A DNA stretch of 64,000 nt, taken from positions 2,063,501 through 2,127,500 of the forward strand of contig JACEFZ010021371.1 in assembly GCA_014155875.1 (NCBI GenBank), written 5' to 3'. Source of the DNA: Cepaea nemoralis. Lineage: Eukaryota > Mollusca > Gastropoda > Stylommatophora > Helicidae. Position numbers and translations under genes: made by a program. Under the pieces are notes generated by a model. It saw only the letters and a list, made by a program, of their open reading frames with translations. It had not been told where the DNA came from and did not search any database. Shown here in pieces: positions 45,942 through 54,066 of the stretch. The first letter of the stretch is position 1. Each line of letters opens with the position of its first letter.

Positions 45942-46232
45942 TCAGGGCCGAGACTGTACGAGCATCGCGCCTTTCCCAGCATCGCCAGACGCCGAAATAT
46001 TTGCAGCAGCCGCGGCTAGGATGTCATTAGCAATGCTGTGGTTAGCAGTATAACAATTGGAGGCATAAGCCATATCATGAGCATTGCAGACGCGGTCGAG
46101 TGTGTTGACCCCCACATAGCTTTGAGCCAACCGCTTATCTAGTTTAGTGAAAGGGCTAAATTGTCCAGTATTCTGGAATGATACCCCAGGGACATCCTCA
46201 GAGCTGACGCCCTTAGACAGCCTCATATTCAT
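45942..46232 (-). CDS. phospholipase A2-like virion protein
   Basis: 97 codons from MNMRLSKGVSSEDVPGV. The core FTKLDKRLAQSYVGVNTLDR followed by VCNAHDMAYASN has the PLA2 signature (GVN.LD..C..HD..Y) with the catalytic His-Asp pair, as in the parvovirus VP1 unique region and Polinton/adintovirus homologues, where the enzyme helps the particle leave the endosome. The Ca-loop upstream is reduced (QFSPFTKL in place of YCGPG), so activity is doubtful. The ATG directly abuts the stop of the gene before it. The tail is Ala-rich. Confidence 0.8.
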   Translation of the reverse strand: MNMRLSKGVSSEDVPGVSFQNTGQFSPFTKLDKRLAQSYVGVNTLDRVCNAHDMAYASNCYTANHSIANDILAAAAANISASGDAGKGAMLVQSRP

Positions 46233-46406
46233 CTAAGGCATAGGCAACATATTCAGTGCTTTGTTGAGGAGCCCCATAACAGTTATTTGGCTCTTCTTAG
46301 CCCCACAAACGTCACAGATGCCGCGCTTTGTCATCCGACCATTTTTCAACATGTCCTCCGACTCCTTCAACGTAGGAGTCTTCTTCTTACAACGCAAGCA
46401 ATACAT
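46233..46406 (-). CDS. small four-Cys protein, copy 1 (DUF5679-like)
   Basis: Starts MYCLRCKKKTPTLKESEDML and continues KNGRMTKRGICDVCGAKKSQ, with the complete C-x2-C ... C-x2-C set. The end TVMGLLNKALNMLPMP is amphipathic. 57 codons, intact, with its stop immediately followed by the ATG of the PLA2-like gene. The start is preceded by the (TA)n array that separates it from the ATPase. Confidence 0.75.
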   Translation of the reverse strand: MYCLRCKKKTPTLKESEDMLKNGRMTKRGICDVCGAKKSQITVMGLLNKALNMLPMP

Positions 46407-46425
46407 ACTGACGACAATGCAGACG

Positions 46426-46439
46426 TATATATATATATA

Positions 46440-46516
<77 letters not shown>
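46426..46516. repeat. (TA)n microsatellite in the divergent promoter region
   Basis: TA array (one C interruption at 46441) filling nearly the whole gap between the minus-strand four-Cys gene start (46406) and the ATPase start (46520). Confidence 0.97.
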
Positions 46517-46518
<2 letters not shown>

Positions 46519-46519
46519 G

Positions 46520-47206
46520 ATGGAGATAACCATCTTCGATCTTGAGGACAAAGCCCACAGCCACCACCACCTCTGGCTACTGCCAGACACCATTCGTTGT
46601 GTTGTGTGCTGGCCATCGGGGTGCGGAAAGACGAACATGATGCTCAACCTACTGCTTAAGCCGGGCTACATGAAATACGATCGACTGCACCTTTATTCGA
46701 AGTCTTTGGGACAGGACAAGTACCAGTTCCTCCAGGATTGGGCCGAGTCCGTCGAACAAGCCGCGGGGCAATAAATCGCTTCCTGTCATAGCTCAGCAGA
46801 GGACATCATCCCTGTCGAAGACCTGAACCCCGAAGAGAGAGCCATCATGGTCTTTGACGACGTCATGCTGGAGAAGCAGGGGCCGATTGAGAAGTACTTC
46901 TGCCAGGGCCGGCACGGTGGTGCCGACATATTCTATCTAACCCAGAGCTTCTTCAGAATCCCCAAGCAGGCCATCCGCGATAATGCCAATCTACTGGGGA
47001 TCTTCACCCAAGACACAAAGAAACTGCGCGCCATCCACGTCTCCTATGTTGGTGCTGACATGCCCTTTGAAGAATTCAGGGAGTTCTTCACAGAGTGCAC
47101 AAGCAAACCTTGCGGTTACGCTGTGATCGACCTCACCTGCAAGGCCTACGACGGCAAATACCGATGTGGGTTCGATCGGTTCTATATCCCGAGGTCTTCG
47201 ATTTAG
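46520..47206 (+). pseudogene. Polinton packaging ATPase (FtsK/HerA-type), one premature stop
   Basis: ATG at 46520. Walker A CWPSGCGKTNMMLNLLL, then a single TAA at 46772, then in the same frame NPEERAIMVFDDVMLEKQ (Walker B DD) and YLTQSFFRIPKQAIRDNANL (sensor-type region with Gln), GYAVIDLT and FDRFYIPRSSI. The family pumps DNA into capsids. The frame is otherwise intact for 229 codons, so the gene lacks only one base change from being open. Confidence 0.92.
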
Positions 47207-47238
47207 ATATATTGCTATGGCATAGCTATAACAACAAC

Positions 47239-47520
47239 ATGTGGGCCGATGTGACTAACCAGGCAGAGCGTAACGCTTTTCTGGAAGATTATCTAGCACA
47301 TCGGGACTGCCTGGGGCAGCGGGTTCTGGCGGATAGGTTGGGGGAAACGGATCTACAGGAGGAGACAGCTAAGATCTTCATATCAATCACTAAAGCGGTA
47401 TCCGAGCAGTCAGAGCAACAAACTGGGGCGTTGGGCCAGGCAATGCACAAAATCGCCACAGCACAGACCAGCGATTTGGTTAGAATATCCAGGACACAGA
47501 CAGACAGGCTGGCTAATTAG
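47239..47520 (+). CDS. small helical Polinton protein, unidentified
   Basis: ATG at 47239, 93 codons: NQAERNAFLEDYLAHRDCLG, LADRLGETDLQEETAKIF, QSEQQTGALGQAMHKIATAQ. It is rich in Gln/Ala/Leu and probably alpha-helical. It starts just after the ATPase stop and stands before the Gly-rich minor protein, a position typical of small capsid or assembly proteins in this element class. No function assigned. Confidence 0.55.
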   Translation: MWADVTNQAERNAFLEDYLAHRDCLGQRVLADRLGETDLQEETAKIFISITKAVSEQSEQQTGALGQAMHKIATAQTSDLVRISRTQTDRLAN

Positions 47521-47532
47521 TTAGGCCTGACC

Positions 47533-47876
47533 AGAGCCTGTGGATTCTGGGGTTGAGCTCACCTTCTCGAAGAGTCAGATTAAGAAGGTGGTTAAGGTGG
47601 GTGGGTTTTCCCCGCATTGGGGGCCTTGCTGCCCATCCTAACCAAGGCACTTCCCAATCTTGGCGAGCTTGGGGGCTGGCTGGTGGGGCTGCAGGTATTG
47701 CCCAGGCGGTTGACCAAGCTCGTCATAATTGGGCGATGGAAGGGCGGGGTGTATTACCTGAGACAAAGAAAATTATGGCGAGACTTTATGGGTCTATATT
47801 GTCTGATCTTAAGAAATCTGGGGGGGGGGGAGTGTACCTATCTAGGCGTAGAGGTGCGAAAACAAAGAAGCATTAA
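47533..47876 (+). pseudogene. Gly/Ala-rich membrane-active-type minor virion protein, frameshifted
   Basis: Read in three successive frames: VELTFSKSQIKKVVKVGGF, then LGALLPILTKALPNLG, then GLAGGAAGIAQAVDQARHNW, followed by EGRGVLPETKKIMARLYG and a basic C-terminus (LSRRRGAKTKKH). Hydrophobic glycine-rich stretches between basic ends resemble the pX/pVI-like minor proteins of Polintons and adenoviruses. Two frameshifts and a G11 run (47820) inactivate it. The similarity is by character, not a firm homology. Confidence 0.65.
47820..47830. repeat. poly-G tract (11 G)
   Basis: Inside the former coding sequence at a Gly-Gly-Gly place. Confidence 0.9.
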
Positions 47877-48238
47877 GTAACTTCGATATTGAGAAGGTGG
47901 CTAAGGACATACCCCACTTCCGCGGTGTATTTATGCGCGATAATCAACCCGCGGCTCTACACGATCCGGAGTGCGGTATAGTCAATCTAAACTCATCAGA
48001 GGGTGAGGGGCCCCACTGGGTGGCTTATTACAGGGCGAGGCCTGTGGCGATCTACTTTGATAGTTTCTGGCTTGACCCTCCCCAGGAGATCCTGGATTAT
48101 CTAGGGTTTCCTGTGCGCACCCAAACTTTTCAACTGCAGAGGGCTGACGATGTGATCTGTGGCCATTTATGTCTTCATGTGCTTCGTGGGCTGTCGGGTG
48201 GGTGGCAATATGAAGACATCATACTGCGTATGCTATGA
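47876..48238 (+). CDS. adenain-type cysteine protease of the Polinton
   Basis: About 120 codons in one frame, beginning near SNFDIEKVAKDIPHFRGVFM and ending in YEDIILRML. Motifs: GPHWVAYY (catalytic His), VAIYFDSFW (acidic residue) and VICGHLCLHVLRGLSG (catalytic Cys region, C-G-x-x-C). In the adenovirus protease/Ulp1 clan this enzyme matures capsid proteins. The frame is uninterrupted and all expected motif residues are present, but no ATG lies in frame near the start, so translation would need an upstream exon or start that has been lost. Confidence 0.88.
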   Translation, partial: SNFDIEKVAKDIPHFRGVFMRDNQPAALHDPECGIVNLNSSEGEGPHWVAYYRARPVAIYFDSFWLDPPQEILDYLGFPVRTQTFQLQRADDVICGHLCLHVLRGLSGGWQYEDIILRML

Positions 48239-48242
48239 ACCA

Positions 48243-48705
48243 TGTCTGTTGGAAAGTGCGGTGGAGACGCTGGGACTGTCGTCCAGCTTAGCCGGCTGGG
48301 CTCGTGCGTAAGTATGGGGACACTATGCAGGGTATACTATCCATGGGTGGGTTTCGCCTCACTAATGTGGGGGAGCCTACTGCACCTACTGATGCTGCAA
48401 CGCGAGGTTTTACGGAGCTGCTCTCTATCCTACGGCTGTCAGGGGGGACAATGTCTGGGGTAATCAATATGGCTGACCACCAAATCACCGGACTCCCCGA
48501 ACCACTGCTGCTCAAGACGCGGCCACTAAAAGATGTGGACGATCGCGCCAAAGACGGGGCAAAGACATATGATGGTGAGCTTGCAAAGCAAGCGGCGGTG
48601 TGGGTTCAAGACGCCAAGAAGGGGTTTGAGAACACACTCGTGAAGCACTTGTCTGAACATTCCGAGGCAGTTAAAGCAGCCGCGAGAGATTATGTGGACA
48701 CCTGA
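48243..48705 (+). pseudogene. protein with phage-tail-fibre-type repeats
   Basis: The start MSVGKCGGDAGTVVQ lies in one frame; after a shift near 48300 the next frame runs 48304-48705. It has two copies of a beta-strand repeat: GDTMQGILSMGGFRLTNVGE followed by PTAPTDAATRGF, and GGTMSGVINMADHQITGLPE. The form (G-D/G-T-M-x-G-x-I-x-M-x4-(I/L)-T-x-(V/L)-x2-P...DA) is the repeat common in tailed-phage tail fibres. The C-terminal half (KDVDDRAKDG to AVKAAARDYVDT) is helical, coiled-coil like. In a Polinton this could be a receptor-binding or spike protein, which is inference. Confidence 0.75.
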
Positions 48706-48958
48706 TTCGGAGCTCCCGACTGGGAGCTATGGTTTGAGGTAAAATTCCCTACAATACATGGCGAGACTTTAAATTCGACTGCCTTACAAACATGGGAGCA
48801 CTACCATGTGTACTTAGCGTCGTGACATCCGGTACGGTACATGTTGATTATGCTGAAGGTGTCTTGAGTCTTAAAGCACCTATGTTGTTTACGACCTTAC
48901 TTTGGCGGTGGGCTACCAGCCCAAGCCCAAATATATCGACCGTCTTCCCCCAGGGAGC

Positions 48959-49057
<99 letters not shown>

Positions 49058-49341
49058 AGTTCCTTCTTACAGGAGGGTCTTTTACAAATTGGGGGGAGGT
49101 TATGTCCGGTATTGAAGTAAAATCTCGGAAGAACACGGTAGTGGTCTGGGCTATTATTACTCTCACCGAAGGTAAACCAGTTGTGAGAGTGACAGATCGC
49201 GCGGTTGAAGTAAAATAAGATGAAACTACCATAGAAATAGGAGTTGTTACGGTTTCACCTTGGACTCATCTTATCAAGCTTTTGTTTATCACAAGACTGT
49301 CACCGATGAGGATTCAACCTATATAACCTCAAGTTGAAGAT
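48706..49341 (+). pseudogene. unidentified Polinton gene remnant, interrupted by (TA)n
   Basis: Short open runs ([56 protein letters not shown]) in different frames indicate one decayed gene. It has lost its middle to the (TA)n array at 48959-49055. I do not recognise it. A capsid component is possible from its position. Confidence 0.45.
48959..49055. repeat. (TA)n microsatellite
   Basis: About 48 TA dinucleotides inside the gene remnant. Confidence 0.98.
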
Positions 49342-49802
49342 ATGCCGCCCGACCAGGCCTTTCGCCTTCAAGAGATTACTAGACTGCAAAAGAGTTTGGA
49401 GGCTGAGCATGAAAAACTGTCTCTGTTGTATAAGAAGTACCATCGGGCTGTGAACGTCTTGGATGGGATTGATACGGCGCTGCTTACGGTGAGTTTGGGG
49501 CTTCTGTCACCTGCCATTGCGACCCCGGTCGTCTTCGGCCTAGAGATAGACGCTCTCGTTTGCGGGCTATTGGGGGTGGCCTGCAGGTTGGCGGCTAACA
49601 TTTGAGCGCTTAAAGACAAGAAACACGACGAGGTTAGGATTTTGGTGGAATCTAAACTTTCAATGATCTCCGTTCTTGTCTCATGCAGGACCATGAAATT
49701 TCTGACGCTGAATTTAAATTAATTCTGATTGAATCTTTGAAATTTCATCAACTGCGGGCTGAAATTCGTCGTAAAGTTTCCGCTGACTTGCACGTAAAAA
49801 AA
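49342..49802 (+). pseudogene. Polinton helical/hydrophobic protein, truncated by stop
   Basis: ATG at 49342: MPPDQAFRLQEITRLQKSLE, YKKYHRAVNVLDGIDTALLT, then a hydrophobic double segment (VSLGLLSPAIATPVVFGLEI, ALVCGLLGVACRLAANI) ending at a TGA (49603). After it KDKKHDEVRILVESKLS and QDHEISDAEFKLILIESL-type residues continue in shifted frames. An N-terminal coiled coil with an LDGIDTALL motif and a paired membrane segment is, as I recall, a recurrent uncharacterised protein of animal Polintons. Confidence 0.75.
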
Positions 49803-49849
49803 TAGCTTTCTGACTTCGCCCCTCCAATCAGAAAGCCCGCAGTAACTCG

Positions 49850-50161
49850 CTAGGCTGTTGTACCTCTAGCGCGCTCTTTTTTCATGGCCTCTTTCACGTC
49901 GATGAATTTCTCCATGGAGAAGGGAACGTCCTCATCCTCTGGCAAATCCTTTATCACGGCCTCATACCGTTCTACTAGTTCGCGGTCACATGTGTGGCAC
50001 ACATCACGCGATTGCTTCGTTTCTGTGTTGCATATCACACACCCAAATGTGGCCCTACCCTTTCTTAGTAGTTGGGTATGTCTGTAGCAGTACTCTCCTC
50101 GGCACTTATCCTCACACCGGGTTGAGGTCTCAAGACTCACAAGCCATCTACAGTTCTTCAT
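49850..50161 (-). CDS. Cys-rich, putatively zinc-binding small protein
   Basis: ATG at 50161, 103 codons, intact. TRCEDKCRGEYCYRHTQLLR, FGCVICNTETKQSRDVC and HTCDRELVERYEAVIKD give about ten Cys and two His in CxxC-type pairs, suggesting two zinc sites. The C-terminal third is acidic then basic (EDEDVPFSMEKF, KEAMKKERARG). It points inward at the right end of the Polinton. The family is not recognised. Confidence 0.65.
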   Translation of the reverse strand: MKNCRWLVSLETSTRCEDKCRGEYCYRHTQLLRKGRATFGCVICNTETKQSRDVCHTCDRELVERYEAVIKDLPEDEDVPFSMEKFIDVKEAMKKERARGTTA

Positions 50162-50243
50162 TTTTTAGTTTGAGGTGCTATTCACTAATTCATCTTATTT
50201 GGTACTGCTTAGCTCACACAATTAACTTGTATACGCGAACCTT

Positions 50244-50258
50244 CCCCCCCCCCCCCCC
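50244..50258. repeat. poly-C tract (15 C)
   Basis: Direct reading, upstream of the Cys-rich gene. Confidence 0.95.
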
Positions 50259-50505
50259 ACCCGCACCGAAGGATCCGCTACTCGATTTCATGCGCAAGTA
50301 ACCGGGCAGCTCGCCAGCTTGTTGCACGCGATTTTCTACACACAGCGAGAAAAACGTTCGTTCAGCGCTCGGGGCAAACTGTCTCGTTCATTAAAACAGG
50401 TCACGCTAAAACGTTTCGATCACGTTTAACATTTTAAGTCACGCAGCTTCCGGTGTGATCAATTTTGCCGGAAGTGGTGTTGACTGGCGCACACGTTTGA
50501 TCATC

Positions 50506-50523
50506 GGGGGGGGGGGGGGGGGG
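50506..50523. repeat. poly-G tract (18 G)
   Basis: Direct reading. Confidence 0.95.
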
Positions 50524-50884
50524 CTTTTTGGTGGGGCATTAACATGATGACCGTTCCGGACCTACACCTCCTCAGCAATAGTCTCCAAACAGTTTGGTGG
50601 TGTCCCTAGAGATCTCCACCCCCAGGGTGTAGGAATGATTATTGTTCCCTCATTTATTCTTCTACCGTGCCATTCTATTACACGGAGGTGATAGTCACAA
50701 AATCGTCTCCTCGGTGGCTTCCCACAGAATGTTGTAGGGTTCTTGAACCACTGACATGAAGACTTGCTATGGTGGTGTTGGGTGCAGAGCTCTAAATCAT
50801 TGGTTCCCTAGCGGGTGGGCCCTGTGGCCGCTTCCCACAGCTAGGCGGCTCTGCGCTGACAGTGCGTCCTTAATAGTCCGTGTT

Positions 50885-50897
50885 GGGGGGGGGGGGG
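50885..50897. repeat. poly-G tract (13 G)
   Basis: Direct reading. Confidence 0.95.
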
Positions 50898-51526
50898 TGC
50901 GGTGTAGCCCCATGGGGATGTTTTGACAATACCCTACAAACCTCCGTCGTAGCCACTTACGCATCTTGGTATACCCAATGGGGGTATGACTCTAATTAGT
51001 TGGGGTCTACCAGCTTGAGTCTCCTGCATATTTCTCAAGTAAACACTTGCAAACACAGAACAAAAATGTACCCATACTAGTATAGTAATAACGAGGATCA
51101 TCAACACAGGACCAACCCACCACCTCCCCATGGACGAAGTACGCTTAATAATGGAAATATAACAGCTGGTGGCAAAAGCACAATATCAATTTTTTTTATT
51201 TGACTTATGCCTTTATGTAGATTCTTGATAATGATAGTCAGACGTCGAAGTTATCTCTCACTGGCGTTTAGTTATGGGTGCAGGTTCTCATTCCTTACAC
51301 TCCAGATTTCAGAGCGAAAACTCGGGACAAATGTCTCTTGTGTGCTGACTGAAGATACATGCCCTGAATACTCAAGAAAACAGTTCACAATTGCCTCGTT
51401 GAAAAGATAGATGTAGCTGATCTTGGTGCCCCAGGAGTGAGAAAAAGGAATTTAGATATGCAGAATAAGCTTTTTGCTTAAGCGCTACATAAGACAAGTT
51501 ACATCAACTCCTGGAATTGCATTTAT

Positions 51527-52095
51527 ATTCCATCCATCAGGTGCCTTGCTGATAAGCGTGGACGGTCATGCTTTGCCATCTCACTCGATCACCAGAGTCA
51601 TGGATCAGTTCCGTGTTTCTGTCTCGACCATGCGACGTGGCCAAGCCATCCACGTATTTAATTCTTGGTCTTCCCTTTGGTCTACACCCTTCTATCTTGC
51701 CAGTTGTCACCAAGTTCTCCAGTTCATTTCTTCTCATAACATGTTCACAAATTTTTGACTGTCTACGTCTAATTTCTCTAACCAGTTTACGATTTTCATT
51801 TGTTTCCTGTAGTACTTGGTCATTGGTTTTTCTGTCTGTCCATGGTATTCTTTGCATTCTCCTCAGAAACCACATTCTGCAGCCATCAGATATTTTTCAA
51901 CTTGACTGCTCATTGTCCAAGTTTCACATCCATACAAAAGAATAGGCTCTATGTAGCATCTCAACACTCTTTTTCTCGTTTAAATTGATATCTTTTTATT
52001 GGTCAGTATGTTTTTCATCTTGTAAAAGGCTACCTTCACCATGGAAATTCTTGTTCTAATCTCTTCAAGGCATCTACATTAGCGATAATTTAAAA
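51527..52095 (-). pseudogene. APE-type LINE 3' end, third copy of the 6.4-kb family
   Basis: It matches 6375-6905 closely (AEMWFLRRMQRIPWTDRKTN, VLQETNENRKLVREIRRRQS, KICEHVMRRNELENLVTTGK) with a slightly different 3' end and a (GATG)-type tail at about 51530. It is cut off at about 52095 in the thumb. Confidence 0.9.
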
Positions 52096-52109
52096 GGGTT
52101 TGCCAGCAC

Positions 52110-52225
52110 TTAGAGGAGCGGCTGGCCGAGTGGATAGAACGCCCTATTCTCCTTCAGGAGAACCGGTTTCGAATCCTCGGTAAGGTGTTGGATTTATTTC
52201 TGTCAGGGGCAATGAAGCCCCTGAA
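52110..52225 (+). mobile_element. tRNA-derived SINE fragment
   Basis: gcggctggccgagtggatag carries an A-box (TGGCCGAGTGG) and ggtttcgaatcctcgg a near B-box, like a Ser/Leu tRNA. It is followed by a perfect 7-bp hairpin caggggc-aatgaa-gcccctg (52204-52223). The 5' acceptor strand is missing and the copy ends at the left terminus of the mariner element. Confidence 0.65.
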
Positions 52226-52362
52226 TATATATAACGGGTGTTTGTAAAGTCACACCACACTTTGTGTGTAGAACAATTTTGAAAAATGAAGTACATGATG
52301 TCTTCAAAGTGCTAAAACATTCACTAAATTAATTACAATAGTCACTGCTATGGTCTAACGCT

Positions 52363-52378
52363 GGGGGGGGGGGGGGGG
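52363..52378. repeat. poly-G tract (16 G)
   Basis: Direct reading, inside the mariner 3' region. Confidence 0.95.
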
Positions 52379-52846
52379 AAAGCTTGGAAAGTACCAATGA
52401 AGTCTTCATTATGATAGGTGTTGGAAATGTCAACCACTAGCTTCATGACATTACTATACACGTCTCTACATATTGTCAAATACCTTCTGCAATGTGGCTG
52501 TTGTTATTTCTTGAATGGTAATTCTGATTGCATCTTTCAGGTCCTCAATTGTAAACATTTCTTTTCAAGAACCTACATAGATAATAATCTAATAGAGTTT
52601 GATCTGGAGAGCGAGCATGCCCAATTTCACTTGATATTAGACTATTTGCGAAAATTTCTTTTACAAAGAACGCAGTGGTGCTTTAGCTGTGTTTGCAGTT
52701 GCACCATCTTGCTGAAATCACGCTTCTTTAATTTCACGTTCATTCAGCTGTTCTAACAAAAGGTTCCTGAAGGTCAGTGCGGTATCGATCGGCATTTATA
52801 ATGTTGTTGAAGAACATCGGTTTAATAAAACGTTTTCTACTGACAG

Positions 52847-53202
52847 CACATAATACCCTAATTTTCTCCCCGTGTAGAGGTGCTTCATGAAATGCATTGT
52901 AATTAAAAGTGCTCCAAATACGATTATTTCTTTGGCTATTAAAATATCCGCCAGCTTCCTGGCCTAGAGGATAGAGACTTTTTCTCCGTAATCTCGTATG
53001 CTCTCGTAAGTAACGTGACGACGGCACATAATACCCTAATTCTCTCCCCGTGTAGAGGCGCCTCATGAAATGCATTGTAATTAAAAGTGCTCCAAATACG
53101 ATTATTTCTTTGGCTATTAAAATATCCGCCGGCTTCCTGGCCTAGAGGTTAGCGATTTTTCTCCGTAATCTCGTATGCTCTCGTAAGTAACGTGACGACG
53201 AT
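52847..53202. repeat. 178-bp tandem duplication inside the mariner element
   Basis: 52847-53024 and 53025-53202 are about 95 percent identical. Each unit holds transposase coding plus the first ~75 bp of the SINE, so the duplication happened after the SINE insertion. Confidence 0.93.
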
Positions 53203-53371
53203 GAGAATCAGCAGTGGTTCGAATCGCGTCGGTAACTTACGGGGTATGTAAGCCGGCCGCTCAGAAAGCAATGGCAAACTATTGAGAGTAATCTTGCCAA
53301 GAAATCAACAATCAGCTGAAAGATGCTGATGTTGACAGCGATGTCATGTAAAGGATATGCAAACATATATA
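53128..53371 (+). mobile_element. tRNA-derived SINE with 13-bp TSD, inside the mariner element
   Basis: Direct repeats TATTAAAATATCC at 53115-53127 and 53372-53384 (a third copy at 52937-52949 comes from the duplication). The head has cctggcctagaggttag (A-box) and gtggttcgaatcgcg (B-box), spaced further apart than in a tRNA. The body matches the SINE at 18878-19085. Confidence 0.9.
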
Positions 53372-54066
53372 TATTAAAATATCCAGATAGATAAAACTAC
53401 GCCTCATCAGAGAAGAATGTTACATGTAGAATTGACTCTTCTTTAGTTAAAAATGCGTGGCGTAGTAGTAGTTAACTCTGGATTGATTATCACACTCGTT
53501 TAGTTCAGACACAACAGGCATCCTGTATGAGTGAAAATTTAATCGTTGTTTAAGAATTGTGTGCACTGTGCTTACTGATACGTTCACTTGTTGCGACATT
53601 TTCCTTAAGGACTTGCTTGAAATTTTCAGGATTCTGTGTTCGGTAGCAAGACATTTGTCTTCAGACACAGCAGACCTACCAGATCGCCGAGTATCTTCCA
53701 CATTTCACGTAGCAAGAAACTTATTCAACAAATTTCTAACCGTAATGCGATGAGGAGGTTATTTATAAGAAAATCTTGCTATACATCTTTGAACAACCAT
53801 CCATGTGTATCAACCGCCATTTCTTAATACTTGTTCAATCAAACACATTCTTTCTTTCGATGATAACACCATTCTGTTTGGAGTACAAAGAATTACCTCA
53901 GCAGACGACATCCATTCGCTACATATTGCTTCAAGACGGACAATGGAGCACACTTGTTGATGACTTCCTGTACTTCATTTTTCAAATGTGTTTTACATAC
54001 AAAGTGTAGTGAGATTTTACAAACACCCTGTATACACCGGGTATATCTTGGTAGGCATTCAAAGTG

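Larger units (their letters stand above)
42207..50290. mobile_element. degenerate Polinton/Maverick (adintovirus-like) element
   Basis: The gene set (family-B polymerase, retroviral-like integrase, packaging ATPase, adenain-type protease, phospholipase A2-like and small virion proteins) is diagnostic of Polintons, large self-synthesising eukaryotic transposons with virus-like morphogenesis genes. The order is PolB(+), integrase(-), Cys4(-) copy 2, PLA2(-), Cys4(-) copy 1, ATPase(+), small helical protein(+), Gly-rich protein(+), protease(+), tail-fibre-like(+), unknown(+), helical/hydrophobic(+), Cys-rich(-). At about 8 kb it is short for the group and no recognisable double-jelly-roll major capsid gene is seen. 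Terminal repeats are not identified; boundaries are approximate. Confidence 0.85.
50291..51526. other. non-coding stretch with poly-G tracts
   Basis: It contains G18 at 50506-50523 and G13 at 50885-50897. 50300-50500 has a direct-inverted pair cttccgg...ccggaag (50448-50475). A minus-strand open frame at 50934-51131 has a hydrophobic start but no other support. It may include the right end of the Polinton. Confidence 0.5.
52430..53830 (-). pseudogene. mariner/IS630-like transposase, interrupted
   Basis: From 53830 downward: an eroded first helix-turn-helix, VEDTRRSGRSAVSEDKCLAT, ISSKSLRKMSQQVNVSVSTV and HTILKQRLNFHSYR (second HTH, residues about 50-130). Then, beyond the SINE and duplication, IWSTFNYNAFHEAPLHGEKI, RVLCAVSRKRFIKPMFFNNI and FQQDGATANTA (second catalytic Asp), then LKDAIRITIQEITTATLQKV. 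Stops and frameshifts in the C-terminal part. The transposase cuts and pastes the element at TA dinucleotides. Confidence 0.88.
52234..54030 (-). mobile_element. mariner/IS630-like DNA transposon with TA TSD
   Basis: Inverted ends gggtgtttgtaaagtcacac... (52236) and cagggtgtttgtaaaatctc (complement at 54030) share about 30 aligned bases, flanked by TA (52232-52233 and 54031-54032). The length is 1797 bp including an inserted SINE and a tandem duplication. TA targets and these termini fit the Tc1/mariner superfamily. Confidence 0.9.

Noticed and set aside
45942..46232. Parvovirus endogenous element
   Set aside because: The PLA2 motif alone resembles parvovirus VP1, but the neighbours (four-Cys proteins, PolB, ATPase, protease) place it in a Polinton.
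46561..46774. Bacterial FtsK contamination
   Set aside because: The Walker A gene lies within a Polinton gene set, surrounded by animal repeats on both sides.
42257..50282. AGTAGCGG / ccgctact as Polinton terminal inverted repeats
   Set aside because: Eight bases only, adjoining sequence does not match and the flanking 6-mers differ. Kept as a weak candidate, not as ends.
52112..52190. tRNA-Ser/Leu gene
   Set aside because: A- and B-boxes are present but no acceptor stem pairs, and the sequence continues into a SINE-type tail.
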